Program-made: the position numbers and the translations under genes
Assembly: GCF_020531965.1 (NCBI RefSeq)
Contig: NZ_JAJAWH010000007.1
Location: 143,984 to 207,983 of the forward strand
From: Pseudorhizobium xiangyangii
GTDB lineage: Bacteria > Pseudomonadota > Alphaproteobacteria > Rhizobiales > Rhizobiaceae
Direction of reading: 5' to 3'
DNA length: 64,000 bases
Part shown: positions 25,629 to 33,811 of the stretch, piece after piece
How the letters are laid out: every line of letters starts with the position of its first letter
Numbering within the stretch: the stretch's first letter is position 1
The notes under the pieces: generated by a model
The model's input: only the letters and a program-made list of their open reading frames with translations
What the model was told of the DNA's origin: nothing
Databases searched by the model: none

Positions 25629-26402
25629 ATGAACCTGTTCAAGACTTTTGCCGCGGCGGCTATCGTTCAGGTCATCGCGATGGCGCCTGCTTACGCGGGC
25701 GAGAACCTCGACCAGATCAAATCGGCCGGGGTCATCAAGATCGGCACGGAGGGGACCTACGCTCCCTTCACCTTCCACGATGCAAGTAATGAGCTGGTCG
25801 GCTTCGATGTCGAAATCGGCAAGGCGGTTGCCGAAAAGCTCGGCGTAACTGCCGAGTTCGTCGAAGGCAAGTGGGATGGTCTTATCGCTGGACTTGATGC
25901 GAGCCGCTACGATGCCGTTATCAATCAGGTGGGCATCACGGAAGCACGCAAGCAGAAGTACGACTTCTCCGATCCCTACATCGCATCGAAGGCCGTGCTG
26001 ATCGTTCGCGAGAACAACGATGAGATCAAAGGCTTCGAAGACTTGAAGGGCAAGAGCTCGGCACAATCTCTGACCAGCAACTTCGGCAAGCTGGCGCAGG
26101 ACGCCGGTGCAGAGCTCGTGGGAACGGATGGCTTCGACCAGTCCATCCAGCTGGTCTTGACCGGCCGTGCCGATGCCACGATCAACGACAGCCTCTCCTT
26201 CCTCGACTTCAAGAAGCAGAAGGCCGACGCGCCTGTGAAAATTGTGGCCGAGAAGCCTGACGCCGATTATTCGGGCATCATCGTCCGCAAGGGTGATCCA
26301 GAGCTTGTAGCGGCAATCAACAAGGCGCTTGCCGATATCAAGGCTGACGGCACCTATCAGGCGATCTCCGAAAAATACTTCGGTCAGGACGTTTCCAAGT
26401 AA
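25629..26402 (+). CDS. Polar amino acid / cystine-type ABC transporter substrate-binding protein
   Basis: The 257-residue precursor has a signal peptide ending near APAYAGEN and a family 3 binding-protein body. Segments include IKIGTEGTYAPFTFHD, VGFDVEIGKAVAEKLG, GLDASRYDAVINQVGITEARK and SGIIVRKGDPEL. The overall pattern is closest to FliY/TcyJ cystine receptors in my judgement, but the ligand is not proven. A permease and an ATPase follow downstream, separated by hairpin and repeat sequences. The ribosome site AAAGGAAC precedes ATG 25629. Confidence 0.88.
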   Translation: MNLFKTFAAAAIVQVIAMAPAYAGENLDQIKSAGVIKIGTEGTYAPFTFHDASNELVGFDVEIGKAVAEKLGVTAEFVEGKWDGLIAGLDASRYDAVINQVGITEARKQKYDFSDPYIASKAVLIVRENNDEIKGFEDLKGKSSAQSLTSNFGKLAQDAGAELVGTDGFDQSIQLVLTGRADATINDSLSFLDFKKQKADAPVKIVAEKPDADYSGIIVRKGDPELVAAINKALADIKADGTYQAISEKYFGQDVSK

Positions 26403-26419
26403 ACTCGAGTTTGGCGCAA

Positions 26420-26446
26420 AGCCCCTCCCCAAAAGGGAGGGGCTTA
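26420..26446 (+). terminator. Hairpin after the substrate-binding protein gene
   Basis: Eleven-base arms AAGCCCCTCCC and GGGAGGGGCTT surround CAAAA, 18 bp after the stop codon. No T-run follows, so it may work as an mRNA-stabilising or partial terminator hairpin that keeps binding-protein levels above permease and ATPase. Its sequence also resembles half of a common rhizobial intergenic palindrome. Confidence 0.55.
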
Positions 26447-26491
26447 ACCTGTACCACGCTCGCTGTTATTGATTTTAGCGGTCGTCTTTGG

Positions 26492-26550
26492 CCTCCTCCC
26501 ATTGTGGGGGAGATGGCAGGCAGGCCGGAGGGGGACTTTGCCCCTGCCCT
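26492..26550. repeat. Partial copy of a rhizobial intergenic palindromic repeat
   Basis: CCTCCCATTGTGGGGG followed by AGATGGCAGGCAGGCCGGAG and a GGGGG tract closely resembles, from memory, a repeat family scattered between genes in Rhizobiaceae genomes. It lies within the transporter operon just before the permease start and explains a spurious upstream extension of the permease frame. Confidence 0.5.
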
Positions 26551-26574
26551 ACACCTCACAGGCGAGAAACCAAC

Positions 26575-27255
26575 GTGCCTCACTGGCTTCAATTGATGAT
26601 GGATTCGCTGCCCACGCTTTTGTGGGCAGGGGTAAAGTTCACCATACCGCTGACGCTACTCTCCTTCACACTAGGCCTGATTCTGGGTTTGGTGACGGCA
26701 GTGACGCGGCTGTTCGGACCTACCCCACTCGTTCTGATCGCCCGATTCTACGTCTGGGTCATTCGCGGCACGCCGTTGCTCGTGCAACTCTTCGTCATCT
26801 TCTATGGCCTGCCGAGCATCGGCATCCTGCTCGATGCCTTCCCGGCCGCTCTGATCGGTTTCACGCTCAATGTCGGCGCCTATTCGTCCGAAATCATTCG
26901 CGCCGTCACTGCCTCGGTTCCAAAGGGACAGTGGGAGGCCGCCTATTCGATTGGGATGAACTGGCGCCAGGCAATGACCCGGACAATCCTTCCCCAGGCC
27001 GCACGCGTGGCGGTCCCGCCGTTGTCGAACACCTTCATCTCGCTGGTCAAGGACACCTCGCTGGCGGCAGCAATCACCGTTCCGGAACTCTTTCAATCTG
27101 CCCAGCGGGTCGTTGCCACGACCTATGAACCGCTCATCCTGTATATCGAGGCGGCGCTGATCTACCTCGCCATGAGTTCGGTTCTGTCATCTCTGCAAGC
27201 CCGCCTCGAGGTACGCTTTGCCCGCTATGGCGGCATGCTGGAGGCGAACCGATGA
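26575..27255 (+). CDS. Amino acid ABC transporter permease
   Basis: About 226 residues from GTG 26575, which begins VPHWLQLMMDSLP and is preceded by AGGCGAG. An earlier ATG at 26488 would translate repeat sequence and is rejected. It is a HisM/GlnP-type permease: RFYVWVIRGTPLLVQLFVIF, FTLNVGAYSSEIIRA and the EAA loop WEAAYSIGMNWRQAM are all present. It has about five hydrophobic segments. The stop overlaps the ATPase start as ATGA. Confidence 0.9.
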   Translation: MPHWLQLMMDSLPTLLWAGVKFTIPLTLLSFTLGLILGLVTAVTRLFGPTPLVLIARFYVWVIRGTPLLVQLFVIFYGLPSIGILLDAFPAALIGFTLNVGAYSSEIIRAVTASVPKGQWEAAYSIGMNWRQAMTRTILPQAARVAVPPLSNTFISLVKDTSLAAAITVPELFQSAQRVVATTYEPLILYIEAALIYLAMSSVLSSLQARLEVRFARYGGMLEANR

Positions 27256-28007
27256 TCGAGCTCACCAATATCGAGAAACGCTTCGGCGACGCGGTCATTC
27301 TCAAGAATATCTCCCTTCGTTTCCCTGAGGGCAGCGTCACTGCATTGGTCGGCCCCTCCGGCGGGGGCAAGAGTACGCTGCTGCGCTGCATCAACCTTTT
27401 GGAACTGCCAAGCGCCGGTGCCGTGCGCATCGGCGACGATCGCATCGAATTCGTCCCGGAGCGCAAGGTCCCGTGGCAGGCGATCCAGAAGATCCGCCGC
27501 CAGACAGGTATGGTGTTCCAGAACTTCCAGCTGTTCCCGCACCGGACCGCACTTGAAAACGTCATGGAAGGGCTTGTCACCGTTCTGAAATGGCCCCGCG
27601 AAAAGGCGCAAGCGCGCGCTATGGAACTGCTGACCAAGGTGGGAATGGCGCACAAGACGGACGCCTGGCCTGCAACACTGTCCGGAGGCCAGCAGCAGCG
27701 CGTGGCTATTGCACGGGCACTTGCCCCTTCGCCTCAGGTACTGCTCTGCGACGAACCAACTTCAGCTCTCGACCCTGAACTCTCGGCTGAAGTCGTAGAG
27801 GTTCTCGGAAAGCTGGCTCGGGAGGGCACCACGATGGTGATGGCGACGCACGACCTTCGGCTTGCCTCCCGCATCGCCAACCACGTCGTCTTCCTCGAGG
27901 CGGGCGAGGTGGTGGAATCCGGCAGCGCCGAAGCCATATTCAATGCGCCCAAGCACGAGCGCACGCGCCGCTTCGTATCGTCAATCAACGCCGCCCAGAC
28001 ATTGTGA
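27252..28007 (+). CDS. Amino acid ABC transporter ATP-binding protein
   Basis: The protein has 251 residues with Walker A GPSGGGKST, Q-loop GMVFQNFQLFPH, signature LSGGQQQR, Walker B VLLCDEPTSALDP and switch histidine in MVMATHDLRLA. It energises the permease encoded just upstream. Together with the binding protein it forms one polar amino acid importer, most like the cystine TcyJLN type. Confidence 0.93.
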   Translation: MIELTNIEKRFGDAVILKNISLRFPEGSVTALVGPSGGGKSTLLRCINLLELPSAGAVRIGDDRIEFVPERKVPWQAIQKIRRQTGMVFQNFQLFPHRTALENVMEGLVTVLKWPREKAQARAMELLTKVGMAHKTDAWPATLSGGQQQRVAIARALAPSPQVLLCDEPTSALDPELSAEVVEVLGKLAREGTTMVMATHDLRLASRIANHVVFLEAGEVVESGSAEAIFNAPKHERTRRFVSSINAAQTL

Positions 28008-28106
28008 CCGCGAGGGATCTTCAGCGGCAGAAGGCATACTCCCGTGGCCGCGTTAACCATGTTTTCGATTTGGCCTAAGCGTGACGACTTCCTCCAGCGA
28101 ATTATG

Positions 28107-28121
28107 TTAACCTTTCGTTAA
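28107..28121. promoter_or_regulatory. CtrA-type box TTAA-N7-TTAA
   Basis: TTAACCTTTCGTTAA fits the full CtrA consensus TTAA-N7-TTAA exactly and ends 21 bp before the ATG of the small exported protein. A half site TTAACCAT lies at 28053-28060. CtrA is the cell-cycle master regulator of alphaproteobacteria; regulation here is inference. Confidence 0.6.
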
Positions 28122-28142
28122 CGTTTTGAGCCGGAGCCGCAC

Positions 28143-28505
28143 ATGAGTGGAAAACACGTCGTTTGGAAAGCTGTCGCCGCAACGCTGATGATGGCTGCGG
28201 CCGCACCTGCATCAGCGGGCGACGGCTGGAGCAGTTCCACTCGCGGCTTCGGGCATCAGCACCATCACAGGTTCGGCCCGACGGTCGGTTATACGACGCC
28301 CGTCACGCGCGTAGCCGGTGTCGGCACTTTCAGCCGTTCCGTCTGGGTGCTGAACCGCGACCACATGGAAACTTCGACGAGCCCACCGGTTGCACCTATG
28401 GCAAAGATCATCGATGTGGACAGCGCAATGCGATCCGACAGCACGTCACCATCGAGTGCTTGCTCTTACGAGGCCGGCGTCTGCGTGATCCGGTCGGCAT
28501 ACTAG
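28143..28505 (+). CDS. Small exported protein, unknown function
   Basis: The 120-residue precursor has a clear signal peptide (basic HVVWKA, alanine-rich core, cleavage near APASAGDG). The mature part is short and low in complexity at first, with a histidine cluster FGHQHHHRFG, then two cysteines in the C-terminal CSYEAGVCVIRSAY that could form a disulfide. I do not recognise a family. GGAG precedes the ATG and a perfect CtrA-type box precedes that. Its end overlaps the convergent methyltransferase by four bases. Confidence 0.7.
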   Translation: MSGKHVVWKAVAATLMMAAAAPASAGDGWSSSTRGFGHQHHHRFGPTVGYTTPVTRVAGVGTFSRSVWVLNRDHMETSTSPPVAPMAKIIDVDSAMRSDSTSPSSACSYEAGVCVIRSAY

Positions 28506-29146
28506 GTGAAACGCCACACCGTCGTTTTCTTGATCTCGCTGTCTTCCAGGGCGCGGGTAACCGGTACCTCGTAGACCCCAAGCGGCTGAAGGAAGTCCTT
28601 GGGTAGATAGCTTCGCCCTGGATCTCCCACCAGGACGACCTTGCCCGTGTCCGCTAATGTGCTGAACCAGGGGATAAGCGCCTCTGCGAAACCGCGATCG
28701 TAGAAGACATCGCCCGCCAGCACCACGTCCGCATCCAGGCAGGTGCCCACGAGGTCTGCCGCAGTGAACTCCAGTGCCACGCCGTTGGCGTCGGCGTTCA
28801 GCGACACGGCGTGGGCTGTCCAGGGATCGATGTCGGCGGCCAGCACTGTCCTGGCACCGGCCAGTTTCGCAGCGATGGCGACCAGACCCGAACCTGCCGC
28901 GAAATCAAGAACCCGCTTTCCGGCAACCGTTTCCGGATGGTCCAGGATGTAGCGCGCCAATCCCTGCCCTCCAGCCCAGGCGAATGCCCAGAACGGCGGC
29001 GGAAGACCGATCTTTTCAAGCTCATCCTCGGTCTTCTGCCACAACTCATGCGCCTCATCGGCGAGATAAAGCCGAATCTCGGGAACATGAGGTTGCGACA
29101 GAAGCGCTGTGTTGGCGAGGATGAACGCGCGAGGATCGGTCTTCAC
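28502..29146 (-). CDS. SAM-dependent methyltransferase, ETF-beta lysine methyltransferase-like
   Basis: The protein has 214 residues with a class I methyltransferase fold: PFWAFAWAGGQGLARYI, motif I VLDFAAGSGLVAIAA, acidic VLAADIDPWTAHAV, motif IV VLAGDVFYD and VLVGDPGRSYLPK. The last two are typical of the METTL20 group, which methylates lysines of electron transfer flavoprotein beta; an Agrobacterium member has that activity. Here substrate assignment is by resemblance only. Older annotations call this family nicotinamide N-methyltransferase-like. It precedes an EVE-domain gene on the same strand. Confidence 0.8.
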   Translation of the reverse strand: MKTDPRAFILANTALLSQPHVPEIRLYLADEAHELWQKTEDELEKIGLPPPFWAFAWAGGQGLARYILDHPETVAGKRVLDFAAGSGLVAIAAKLAGARTVLAADIDPWTAHAVSLNADANGVALEFTAADLVGTCLDADVVLAGDVFYDRGFAEALIPWFSTLADTGKVVLVGDPGRSYLPKDFLQPLGVYEVPVTRALEDSEIKKTTVWRFT

Positions 29147-29153
29147 GCAAGCC

Positions 29154-29594
29154 TCATTCGGGCGAGCGCGGCGGGTTATCCAGTCCGCCGATCCGGCAAA
29201 TCTCCAGATACTCCTCGTCGGTGACCGGCTGCACGGAAAGCCGCATCGACGTCACGAGCGACATCGCCTCGAACTTCGGATTGGCCTTGATTTCCTTCAA
29301 CGTCACCGGCTTCGGCATATCGCAAACGGCGCGGATGTCGACACAGTCCCAGCGGGCATCGCCATCGGCGGTCGAGTCCGGGTGGCTGAGGGCACAGACC
29401 TCTACGATGCCGACAATCTCTAGGCCTTCGTTCGAGTGATAGAAAAAGCCTTTGTCGCCGATCTTCATGGTCCGCATGTTGTTGCGGGCCTGGTAGTTAC
29501 GAACCCCGGTCCACTCTTCGCCGGCCTCTCCCTTCGCCTTCTGCATTTCCCAGGACCACTTGAATGGCTCGGACTTGTACAGCCAGTACGCCAT
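29154..29594 (-). CDS. EVE domain-containing protein
   Basis: The protein has 146 residues, the usual size of a stand-alone EVE domain, a PUA-like fold that reads modified bases in DNA or RNA. The family start YWLYKSEPFKWSW, then EWTGVRNYQARNN, MKIGDKGFFYHSN and EIVGIVEV are all typical. The physiological ligand in rhizobia is unknown. It sits 7 bp before the methyltransferase gene and 6 bp after the YciI gene in transcriptional order, so these three form a likely operon. Confidence 0.9.
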   Translation of the reverse strand: MAYWLYKSEPFKWSWEMQKAKGEAGEEWTGVRNYQARNNMRTMKIGDKGFFYHSNEGLEIVGIVEVCALSHPDSTADGDARWDCVDIRAVCDMPKPVTLKEIKANPKFEAMSLVTSMRLSVQPVTDEEYLEICRIGGLDNPPRSPE

Positions 29595-29600
29595 TTTCGC

Positions 29601-29894
29601 TTATGCCTCCGGCTTGTTGAAGACCCAGTTGTAGGGTTTGACCTCGACCTTCTCGAATAGACCAGCCAGATAATAGGGGTCGGCTTCCGCGAGCGCACGG
29701 GCTGCAGCCATATCTCCAGCCTCGACGATCACCAGGCTGCCGTTCGGCTTGCCCTCATCATCCAGGAACGGACCAGCCATCTTCAATGTGCCTTCGGCGT
29801 TCAGCTTGTTGAGATGGTCGAGATGCGCCGGTCGCGTATCCATTCGGGCATTGAGATGGCCGGGCTTGTCGGTGCACAGGAAGGCAAAAAGCAT
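29601..29894 (-). CDS. YciI family protein
   Basis: The protein has 97 residues with the ferredoxin-like YciI fold. It shows the conserved histidine/aspartate region RPAHLDHLNKLNAEG, then LKMAGPFLDDEGKPNGSLVI and ADPYYLAGLFEKVEVKPYNW. The family is related to muconolactone isomerase-like enzymes, but no reaction is firmly assigned to members of this kind. It lies between gpsA and the EVE gene on the same strand. Confidence 0.9.
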   Translation of the reverse strand: MLFAFLCTDKPGHLNARMDTRPAHLDHLNKLNAEGTLKMAGPFLDDEGKPNGSLVIVEAGDMAAARALAEADPYYLAGLFEKVEVKPYNWVFNKPEA

Positions 29895-29913
29895 CGAATG
29901 TCTCTCCGTTCAA

Positions 29914-30900
29914 TTATTCAGTGGTAATGGGGCGGGTCATAAGCCGCTCGACAGCGGCGGGGATTTCAAGCTTGCCAGCAATGATGTCGGCAACGGCATT
30001 GGTCAGGGGTAGCTCGACGCCATGTTTCCTCCCAAGCTCTGCAGCAAGCGCGGCGGCAAAGGCGCCTTCGACAAGCTCGTTTCCGCCGCCGTCGAACCCA
30101 TGCTTGCCGAGGGCAATACCGTAGCGAAGATTACGGGACTGATGGCTCGTCCCCGTCAACACAAGGTCTCCCAGACCGGAAAGACCTCGCATCGTCTCAG
30201 CCCGTCCGCCCATCTGTTCGGCGAGACGCGACATCTCGGCGAGGCCGCGCGATATGAGCGCCGCGCGGGCCGATTCTCCAAGACCGGCGCCTTCGACGAT
30301 GCCGCAGGCGATCGCCAGCACGTTCTTGAGCGCTCCGCCCAGTTGAACCCCAACAGGATCCGTCGAGGCATACAGTCGGAATGTCGGTGTCGACAGAGCA
30401 TGTGCCAGCCGGTCCGCCACGGCACCGTCTCGCGCAGCGATGGTCATGGCGGTGGGCAAACCTCGTGCGATATCCGCTGCGAAGCCCGGACCGCTCAAGG
30501 CTGCCGCGGGCCGCGCCTCCAGTTCGCGTTCCAGCACTTCGGTCAGCAGGGCGCCGGAGGTTCGATCGATACCCTTCGCACAGGTGACAACGATAGCATC
30601 CTGCATGAGATAGGGACCGTAATGCCGCGCAGCATCCAGTTGCGCCTGCGATGGCATCGCGAACAGCACGATACTGGCTTCCGAGATTGCATCGGGCTCG
30701 GCGGAGAATTGCAGCGCATCCGGCAGCACCACGCCCGGCAGCGCTGCGTCGTGCGTCCCCATGTCTCTTAGGTCGCTCATGACAGACGGGTTGCGGCCAA
30801 TTAGGGTGACAGGCGACCTTGATTGCAGAGCCATGACGGAGGCGAGCGCGGTGCCGAAGGCTCCTGCACCGATCACGACGATGGTCTCACCGACACTCAT
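29914..30900 (-). CDS. gpsA: Glycerol-3-phosphate dehydrogenase (NAD(P)+)
   Basis: GpsA reduces dihydroxyacetone phosphate to sn-glycerol-3-phosphate for phospholipid synthesis. The protein has 328 residues with the N-terminal Rossmann motif [25 protein letters not shown], the catalytic lysine region [14 protein letters not shown] and [14 protein letters not shown]. The ATG overlaps the tsaD stop by four bases, an arrangement common in Rhizobiales. Confidence 0.95.
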   Translation of the reverse strand: MSVGETIVVIGAGAFGTALASVMALQSRSPVTLIGRNPSVMSDLRDMGTHDAALPGVVLPDALQFSAEPDAISEASIVLFAMPSQAQLDAARHYGPYLMQDAIVVTCAKGIDRTSGALLTEVLERELEARPAAALSGPGFAADIARGLPTAMTIAARDGAVADRLAHALSTPTFRLYASTDPVGVQLGGALKNVLAIACGIVEGAGLGESARAALISRGLAEMSRLAEQMGGRAETMRGLSGLGDLVLTGTSHQSRNLRYGIALGKHGFDGGGNELVEGAFAAALAAELGRKHGVELPLTNAVADIIAGKLEIPAAVERLMTRPITTE

Positions 30901-31994
30901 GCTTTTGCTCCTCGTTTGCCTGATCCGAGCATTGTCTGCGCATTACTGTCCAGGGGCCAGCGGGAACGGGGCTGAACCTCGAGTGAATCAGGCGGCAGGT
31001 CTTCCGCCATGCGCTCGAGACCAGCCCACGCAATCATCGCCGCATTATCCGTACAAAGCCTCAGGGGCGGCGCAATGAACCGGAAGCCGTGCTCGATGCA
31101 AAGCGCCTGCAGGGTCCGCCGGATCTCCTGGTTCGCAGCGACGCCACCAGCCACGACCAGCGCCGGATCCACATCCAGGTCGGCGAATTCCTCTCGAAAC
31201 CGCGCAAGCCCTCGGCCTATGCGATCCTTCAACGTACGGGAAACAGCCTTCTGGAACGAGGCGCAGATGTCCGCCACATCCTGCTCGCTGAGTGGCGCGA
31301 TCTGGGTCGCCGCTTGCCGGACAGCGGTCTTCAAGCCGGAAAATGAAAAGTCGAGGCGCGCTTCGCCCACCAATGGTCGCGGCAACTTGAACCGGTCGGC
31401 GTTACCTTGGAGAGCAGCATGCTCGACCGCCGGCCCCCCGGGATAAGGAAGACCGAGCAATTTTGCCGTCTTGTCGAAGGCCTCGCCCAGGGCATCGTCG
31501 ATCGTCGTTCCCCACCGCTCGTAGAGCCCGACGCCGCGCACCAGGATCAGCTGCGTATGGCCGCCGGAAACGAGAAGCATGAGGTAGGGAAAGGAGAGCC
31601 CATCGGTCAGCCGCGCCGTGAGTGCATGACCTTCGAGATGATTGATCGCAAACAGAGGCTTGCCGGCAACGCGGGCGATAGCCTTGGCGGTCATCAGGCC
31701 GACGATCAGGCCACCGATCAATCCCGGACCGGACGTGGCCGCCACGGCATCGATGTCCGAGAGAGAAATTTCGGCACGCTGCAGAGCCTCCTCAACCAGC
31801 CCATCGATCGCCTCCACGTGTGCGCGAGCCGCAATCTCAGGCACCACGCCGCCAAATGCACTGTGTTCTTCAAGCTGCGACAAAACGACGTCGGAGACAA
31901 TCTCGCCCCGCCCGTCTTCATGCCGAACGACCACTGCCGCAGCGGTTTCGTCGCAGCTTGTTTCGATACCGAGGATGCGGAGAATGGACGCCAT
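30897..31994 (-). CDS. tsaD: tRNA N6-adenosine threonylcarbamoyltransferase
   Basis: TsaD transfers the threonylcarbamoyl group to A37 of ANN-reading tRNAs. About 365 residues from ATG 31994 ([20 protein letters not shown]); a TTG at 32024 would add ten unconserved residues. Metal-ligand histidines appear in [12 protein letters not shown], with [36 protein letters not shown] and [17 protein letters not shown]. It is divergent from hemC with about 72 bp between the starts. Confidence 0.96.
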   Translation of the reverse strand: MASILRILGIETSCDETAAAVVVRHEDGRGEIVSDVVLSQLEEHSAFGGVVPEIAARAHVEAIDGLVEEALQRAEISLSDIDAVAATSGPGLIGGLIVGLMTAKAIARVAGKPLFAINHLEGHALTARLTDGLSFPYLMLLVSGGHTQLILVRGVGLYERWGTTIDDALGEAFDKTAKLLGLPYPGGPAVEHAALQGNADRFKLPRPLVGEARLDFSFSGLKTAVRQAATQIAPLSEQDVADICASFQKAVSRTLKDRIGRGLARFREEFADLDVDPALVVAGGVAANQEIRRTLQALCIEHGFRFIAPPLRLCTDNAAMIAWAGLERMAEDLPPDSLEVQPRSRWPLDSNAQTMLGSGKRGAKA

Positions 31995-32066
31995 GGGCCG
32001 ATCGTTGATTGCTAGGGGTGACAAACCCGTCTACGAAGGCTTCCGGTTAACAATGGACGAAAGCGG

Positions 32067-32996
32067 ATGCAAACAAAACCTTTCCGCATCGGCACGCGCG
32101 GTAGTCCTCTGGCGCTCGCCCAGGCTTCGGAAACACGCGCGCGGCTGATGGCAGCTCACGATCTTCCCGGGGATATGTTCGAGATCGTCGTCCTCTCCAC
32201 CAAGGGAGACCGCATCACCGATCGGCCTCTTACGGAGCTTGGCGGCAAGGGCCTCTTTACGGAAGAACTGGAGCAGCAGCTTCTTACGGGCGACCTCGAT
32301 TTCGCGGTACATTCGTCGAAGGACATGCCGACACGTCTTCCGGCTGGCCTGCAGCTGACGGCCTATCTTCCCCGGGAAGACTTCCGCGACGCCTTCATCG
32401 GCCGGACCGCACATAGTCTTGCCGCACTGCCTGATGGAGCAACCGTCGGGAGTTCCTCCTTGCGCCGCCAGGCCCTGATCAAGAGGATTCGGCCGGATAT
32501 CAACGTCATCACCTTTCGCGGCCTGGTCGAAACGCGCCTGAGAAAGCTGGAGGAAGGGCAGGTCGATGCGACATTGCTCGCCTTTGCGGGCCTGAAGCGG
32601 CTCTCCATGCCCGATGTCGTCACCGACCTGATGGACCCAAAAGACTTTCCGCCGGCCCCCGCCCAGGGTGCCATCTGCGTCGAAAGCCGGATCGACGATG
32701 CACGCGTGGCAACTCTTCTCGATGCGATCAACGACCGCGCGACATATGATGCCGTCACGTGCGAACGGGCGTTCCTCGGCGCGCTCGACGGCTCGTGCCG
32801 CACGCCGATCGCCGGCTATGCGCTTTGTGAGGGAGATCACCTTCGGTTTTCAGGCCTGATCCTGACACCGGACGGCCGCCAGGAATATTCCGTTGAGCTG
32901 GAAGGTTCTCGGAATGAAGCCGAAACGGTCGGTCGGCGGGCGGGCGAGACGGTCCGCACGGCTGCGGGCCCGGGCTTCTTCGAAAGCTGGACTTAG
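32067..32996 (+). CDS. hemC: Hydroxymethylbilane synthase (porphobilinogen deaminase)
   Basis: HemC polymerises four porphobilinogens into hydroxymethylbilane for haem, sirohaem and cobalamin. The protein has 309 residues. [14 protein letters not shown] opens it; [23 protein letters not shown] and the dipyrromethane-cofactor cysteine C244 in [14 protein letters not shown] are visible. hemD starts 4 bp later, so both enzymes of uroporphyrinogen formation are coupled. Confidence 0.97.
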   Translation: MQTKPFRIGTRGSPLALAQASETRARLMAAHDLPGDMFEIVVLSTKGDRITDRPLTELGGKGLFTEELEQQLLTGDLDFAVHSSKDMPTRLPAGLQLTAYLPREDFRDAFIGRTAHSLAALPDGATVGSSSLRRQALIKRIRPDINVITFRGLVETRLRKLEEGQVDATLLAFAGLKRLSMPDVVTDLMDPKDFPPAPAQGAICVESRIDDARVATLLDAINDRATYDAVTCERAFLGALDGSCRTPIAGYALCEGDHLRFSGLILTPDGRQEYSVELEGSRNEAETVGRRAGETVRTAAGPGFFESWT

Positions 32997-33000
32997 CCGC

Positions 33001-33723
33001 ATGCGAATCCTGGTCACGCGGCCTGAGAACGCGGGACGGCGGACGGCCAGCAGGTTGCAAGCCCTCGGCCATGACCCGGTCCTTCTCCCACTCATGGCCG
33101 CCGATCATCATCCGGAGGCCGTACGCGAAGCCCTGCATAAGCCTCGCGCAGCACTCGCCATCACCAGTGCGGAGGCCGTGCGCGTCCTGCAATCACTCGG
33201 TGATGGCCTGTCGCTACACTTGGAGGATACGGTCTTCGCGGTCGGCGAAGCGACTGCTGCCGCTGCTCGGGAGGCAGGATTTCGTGCCGTGCAGGTTGCT
33301 GACGGAACCGGCGCCGGCATGGTGGAAATCTTCGGTGAGCAACTGGTCCGACTGACGAAAGCCGCGCCGCTGCTTTACCTTGCCGGGACCCCTCGCTCTC
33401 CGGCACTGGAGGCTGGACTGGCTGAGCGGAACGTTCCGATTCTCGTTGCCGAGAGCTACACGATGCGGCCGCTTCCGATTGATCCGCAATCGCTGCGAAC
33501 GGCACTCGCACAGCCGCCGATCGACACAGTTCTTCTTTACTCCCGGGAAACGGCACGACGGTTCTTCGAACTCCCTTTCCCGCAAAGCGGTTCAGAGGCG
33601 CTTCATGGCGCTTCCATCCTCTGCCTTAGCGCAAACGTAGCAGAGGCGATTCCAGAACACTTGCAACAAAATATACGCACGGCGGCGCGTCCGGACGAAG
33701 ATAGTCTCTTCGCGCTCCTTTAG
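33001..33723 (+). CDS. hemD: Uroporphyrinogen-III synthase
   Basis: HemD closes the linear tetrapyrrole to uroporphyrinogen III. About 240 residues from ATG 33001, which opens the conserved MRILVTRPENAGRRTA; the frame extends upstream into hemC, but that part is a shadow. HemD is poorly conserved, yet ITSAEAVRVLQSL, VFAVGEATAAAARE, LLYLAGTPRSPALE and VLLYSRETARRFF follow the family pattern. It is followed by a mitofilin homologue and hemY. Confidence 0.93.
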   Translation: MRILVTRPENAGRRTASRLQALGHDPVLLPLMAADHHPEAVREALHKPRAALAITSAEAVRVLQSLGDGLSLHLEDTVFAVGEATAAAAREAGFRAVQVADGTGAGMVEIFGEQLVRLTKAAPLLYLAGTPRSPALEAGLAERNVPILVAESYTMRPLPIDPQSLRTALAQPPIDTVLLYSRETARRFFELPFPQSGSEALHGASILCLSANVAEAIPEHLQQNIRTAARPDEDSLFALL

Positions 33724-33811
33724 TCTCAACGCAGGTCAAAATCCGTTTGGCCCCTTCCCTTCACCGGCCCCTCTTACTAGTTTCAGGGTGAAGTTGCAGA
33801 ACGAGGTCTCG

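Noticed and set aside
26488-26574. Earlier ATG start for the ABC permease
   Set aside because: Translates through a palindromic repeat and gives a cysteine/glycine-rich lead not found in the permease family.
28053-28060. Second CtrA site TTAACCAT
   Set aside because: Only a half site: the downstream TTAA at the right spacing is missing.
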